A DNA stretch of 64,000 bases from Actimicrobium sp047621665 (GTDB lineage Bacteria > Pseudomonadota > Gammaproteobacteria > Burkholderiales > Burkholderiaceae_D), in NCBI GenBank assembly GCA_047621665.1, contig JBLHMB010000011.1, positions 17,989-81,988 of the forward strand. The letters run 5' to 3'. Below, piece by piece: positions 63,201-64,000 of this stretch. Made by a program: the position numbers and the translations under genes. Below the pieces are notes generated by a model. The model made no database searches, had not been told where the DNA came from, and saw only the letters and a list, made by a program, of their open reading frames with translations. The first letter of the stretch is position 1. Each line of letters begins with the position of its first letter.

Positions 63201-63769
63201 TACTCGAAACGGCCTGCCGTGAACTGGCTCGCTGGGCCGGCGATCCAGCCCTCGCCGATCTCAGTCTGGCGGTCAATGTCAGTGCCCGTCAGTTCCGCCA
63301 AAGCGGGTTCGTCGACGACGTTCTGACGATCGTGCAGCGCACCGCCGCCAATCCGCGCCGGCTGAAACTGGAACTGACCGAAAGCCTGCTCATCGACGAC
63401 GTCGAGCAAACCATCTTGACGATGTCGCAGCTCAAAGCCAGTGGCGTCGGTTTTTCGCTCGATGACTTCGGCATCGGCTACTCGTCGCTGTCGTACCTGA
63501 AACGCTTGCCGCTCGACCAGCTGAAAATTGATCAGTCGTTCGTGCGTGACATCCTCACCGACCAGAACGATGAAGCCATTGCCGGCACCATCGTGGCGCT
63601 GGGCAACAGCCTCGGACTGTCGGTTATTGCCGAAGGAGTCGAAACGGCTGAACAAAAGGCCCGACTGGCCGCGCTCGGCTGTTTCTCCTACCAGGGTTAT
63701 TACTTTAGCCGGCCGGTACCGGCCGATGAATTTGTTGCCTTCGTACGTAATCCGGTACCGGCCGGATAG
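60263..63769 (+). CDS. Multi-sensor c-di-GMP protein (PAS-PAS-GAF-GAF-PAS-GGDEF-EAL)
   Basis: A 1168-residue soluble protein. Order: PAS (about 12-125), PAS/PAC (140-265), GAF (280-430), GAF (455-600), PAS (610-730), GGDEF (735-895), EAL (910-1160). The GGDEF signature is intact, with the I-site RASD five residues before it (RASDTVARIGGDEF), so product inhibition is likely. The EAL domain keeps EALVRW, LELTESLL, DDFGIGYSS and EGVET. Both synthesis and breakdown of c-di-GMP are therefore possible. No membrane segment is seen. CGAGGACC precedes the ATG. A receiver-domain gene follows. Confidence 0.93.
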   Translation: MTAQENPLISDGLNMTITAQHYRSLFEQHPDAVASFDVRGNFVALNPAAEKLLGYTSAELIGTTYFSLIAESHQQIVFDHFLLALAGTSATYEMRVAVKSGATILLQATNLPIMIDGIAVGIYGIARDITSEAAATEQQRITNERFRNVARATTDTIWEWNLGDDSIWLSDGMHAQFGYRVGEIDPDSSSWSERIHPEDRQRVLSGIHAVIDGNDNDWSDEYRFRRRDASYAFVADRGFVIRDEAQQPVRMIGGISDVSARHASTLLLDRLNRALRMLSASNKVLIRAGSEQELIDSICRIACDFGGYLMAWVGYADNDPHCSIRPVAQAGIDRDLLTSISISWSADHPTGQGPSGQAIRSGEPALMENVLQDARFTAWWSYAEQMGFSTVISLPLSHDGKSFGIVTLYSCEDRSVPPEEMTLLCELADNLAFGIENRRIEEERRRLQVTVEKVAAAVSSTSTSKAELFFEQLARNMVDAVDAHAGFIARLEDSSHDSARTVAAIIGTRVHANFDCPLHFTPCAHLFAQGECVIADTLEAGFPGPPTFLTEAMRSCVGLRLDNTDGQPIGMLFVLFRDSLRRTDQTRSTLQIFGARASAELERQSADVRLRDQAALLDLATDAIIVRDMQGMVTFWNHGAQRLYGWSSTEAQGDAMLSRTSAETQELFEPLERIVKDGEWRGELLQRRKDGGAVAVEARWTLIRGDDGAPQSILAIETDITQRKFAASEIEHLAFYDRLTDLPNRLLLRDRLQHALEANGRSGHHGALLCINLDNFKSLNDTLGHDMGDLLLQLVAVRLSYCLRASDTVARIGGDEFVILLVDLCAQSDEAASRAKMIAEKIIDAFKDPFQLGTDEPSTTPSIGITLFSTATDSIDELLRRADLAMYQAKSAGRNTMRFFDPDMQAAVNARIVLETEMRSALRLGQFFLHYQPQVDAAGRPTGAEALVRWNHPQRGMVPPFAFIPLAEETGLIIALGSWVLETACRELARWAGDPALADLSLAVNVSARQFRQSGFVDDVLTIVQRTAANPRRLKLELTESLLIDDVEQTILTMSQLKASGVGFSLDDFGIGYSSLSYLKRLPLDQLKIDQSFVRDILTDQNDEAIAGTIVALGNSLGLSVIAEGVETAEQKARLAALGCFSYQGYYFSRPVPADEFVAFVRNPVPAG

Positions 63770-63936
63770 TGAGGCAAGACAGGCCGGGCAGCGGCCAGGC
63801 CCTTTCAGCCATCGCCTTTAAGTGCGGTGGCGCACAATCTGTCGCCTGTCTTATCGCTATCCTGTGGGATTATGCACATTTGAGTGGAATTTGCTGGCCG
63901 CCGTAAAGGCCGCTTTTCCAGCACCCCGCAGACACC

Positions 63937-64000
63937 ATGCTCAGCGAAGAAGACATTCATGCAGCAAAGATCCTGATCGTTGACGATAGTCCGGACAACG
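63937..64000 (+). CDS. Response regulator, N-terminal part only
   Basis: The first 21 residues (MLSEEDIHAAKILIVDDSPD) are the start of a receiver domain; the paired aspartates bind Mg2+. The gene continues past the window. It follows the large c-di-GMP protein by about 170 bases and may act with it. Confidence 0.85.
   Translation, partial: MLSEEDIHAAKILIVDDSPDN

Overview
The window is a stretch of chromosome from a betaproteobacterium of the order Burkholderiales, most likely family Oxalobacteraceae. I infer this from the gene neighbourhoods (bamD diverging from rluD-pgeF, phaC with phaR, DUF3422 and DUF2863 proteins, nadE-glnB, CheV) and from moderately high GC with short intergenic gaps. 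Almost everything is ordinary chromosomal coding sequence. I see no rRNA, tRNA, CRISPR array, prophage or insertion sequence.

Region 1 (1-10.3 kb) is an acyl-CoA catabolism cluster on the minus strand: a fused B12-dependent acyl-CoA mutase (icmF), an acyl-CoA dehydrogenase, a histidine phosphatase and a thiolase cut by the window edge, with a divergent AraC-type regulator. Between icmF and the dehydrogenase lies the most unusual structure here. The DNA flanking a toxin-antitoxin module has been tandemly duplicated. One copy holds an intact hipBA pair, and the other holds a phd/vapC-type pair exactly where hipBA should be. The inner flanks survive as a decaying icmF-tail/dehydrogenase-head chimera.

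Region 2 (10.3-19 kb) is housekeeping: a small membrane protein, a cystathionine beta-lyase-type enzyme, rimO, phaR and phaC for polyhydroxyalkanoate, pgeF and rluD, and divergent bamD. Regions 3 and 4 (19-31.5 kb) hold yaaA, a solitary PIN-domain gene, a degenerate HD-GYP protein, an operon of acyl-CoA kinase-like protein plus acyl-CoA dehydrogenase, a glutathione transferase, cheV, DUF3422, an AI-2E-type permease and an envelope/general stress group (BON lipoprotein, a 49-residue membrane peptide, a PNPOx-like protein, an OmpA lipoprotein).

Region 5 (31.5-44.6 kb) holds a Gcr-type membrane protein, dadA, nnr, an ABC ATPase diverging from tesA, mnmH, a methyltransferase with clear resemblance to eukaryotic protein arginine methyltransferases, glnB, nadE, a FemAB-like acyltransferase and a Ser/Thr kinase. 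Region 6 (44.6-54 kb) holds an HDOD-GAF protein, an EamA exporter, a ligase-associated exonuclease plus ATP-dependent DNA ligase, and a ferric iron ABC transporter whose three genes are in mixed orientation. Region 7 (54-64 kb) holds a short PhnA-like protein, chaC, a HAD protein, a small DMT transporter, DUF2863, a DTW-domain tRNA modification enzyme, a MATE exporter, a second AI-2E-type permease and a large PAS/GAF/GGDEF/EAL protein followed by the start of a response regulator.

A recurring small-scale feature is a 12-bp tandem repeat placed exactly at the 5' edge of genes: eight units before bamD, four before the DMT transporter and three inside the first codons of rimO.
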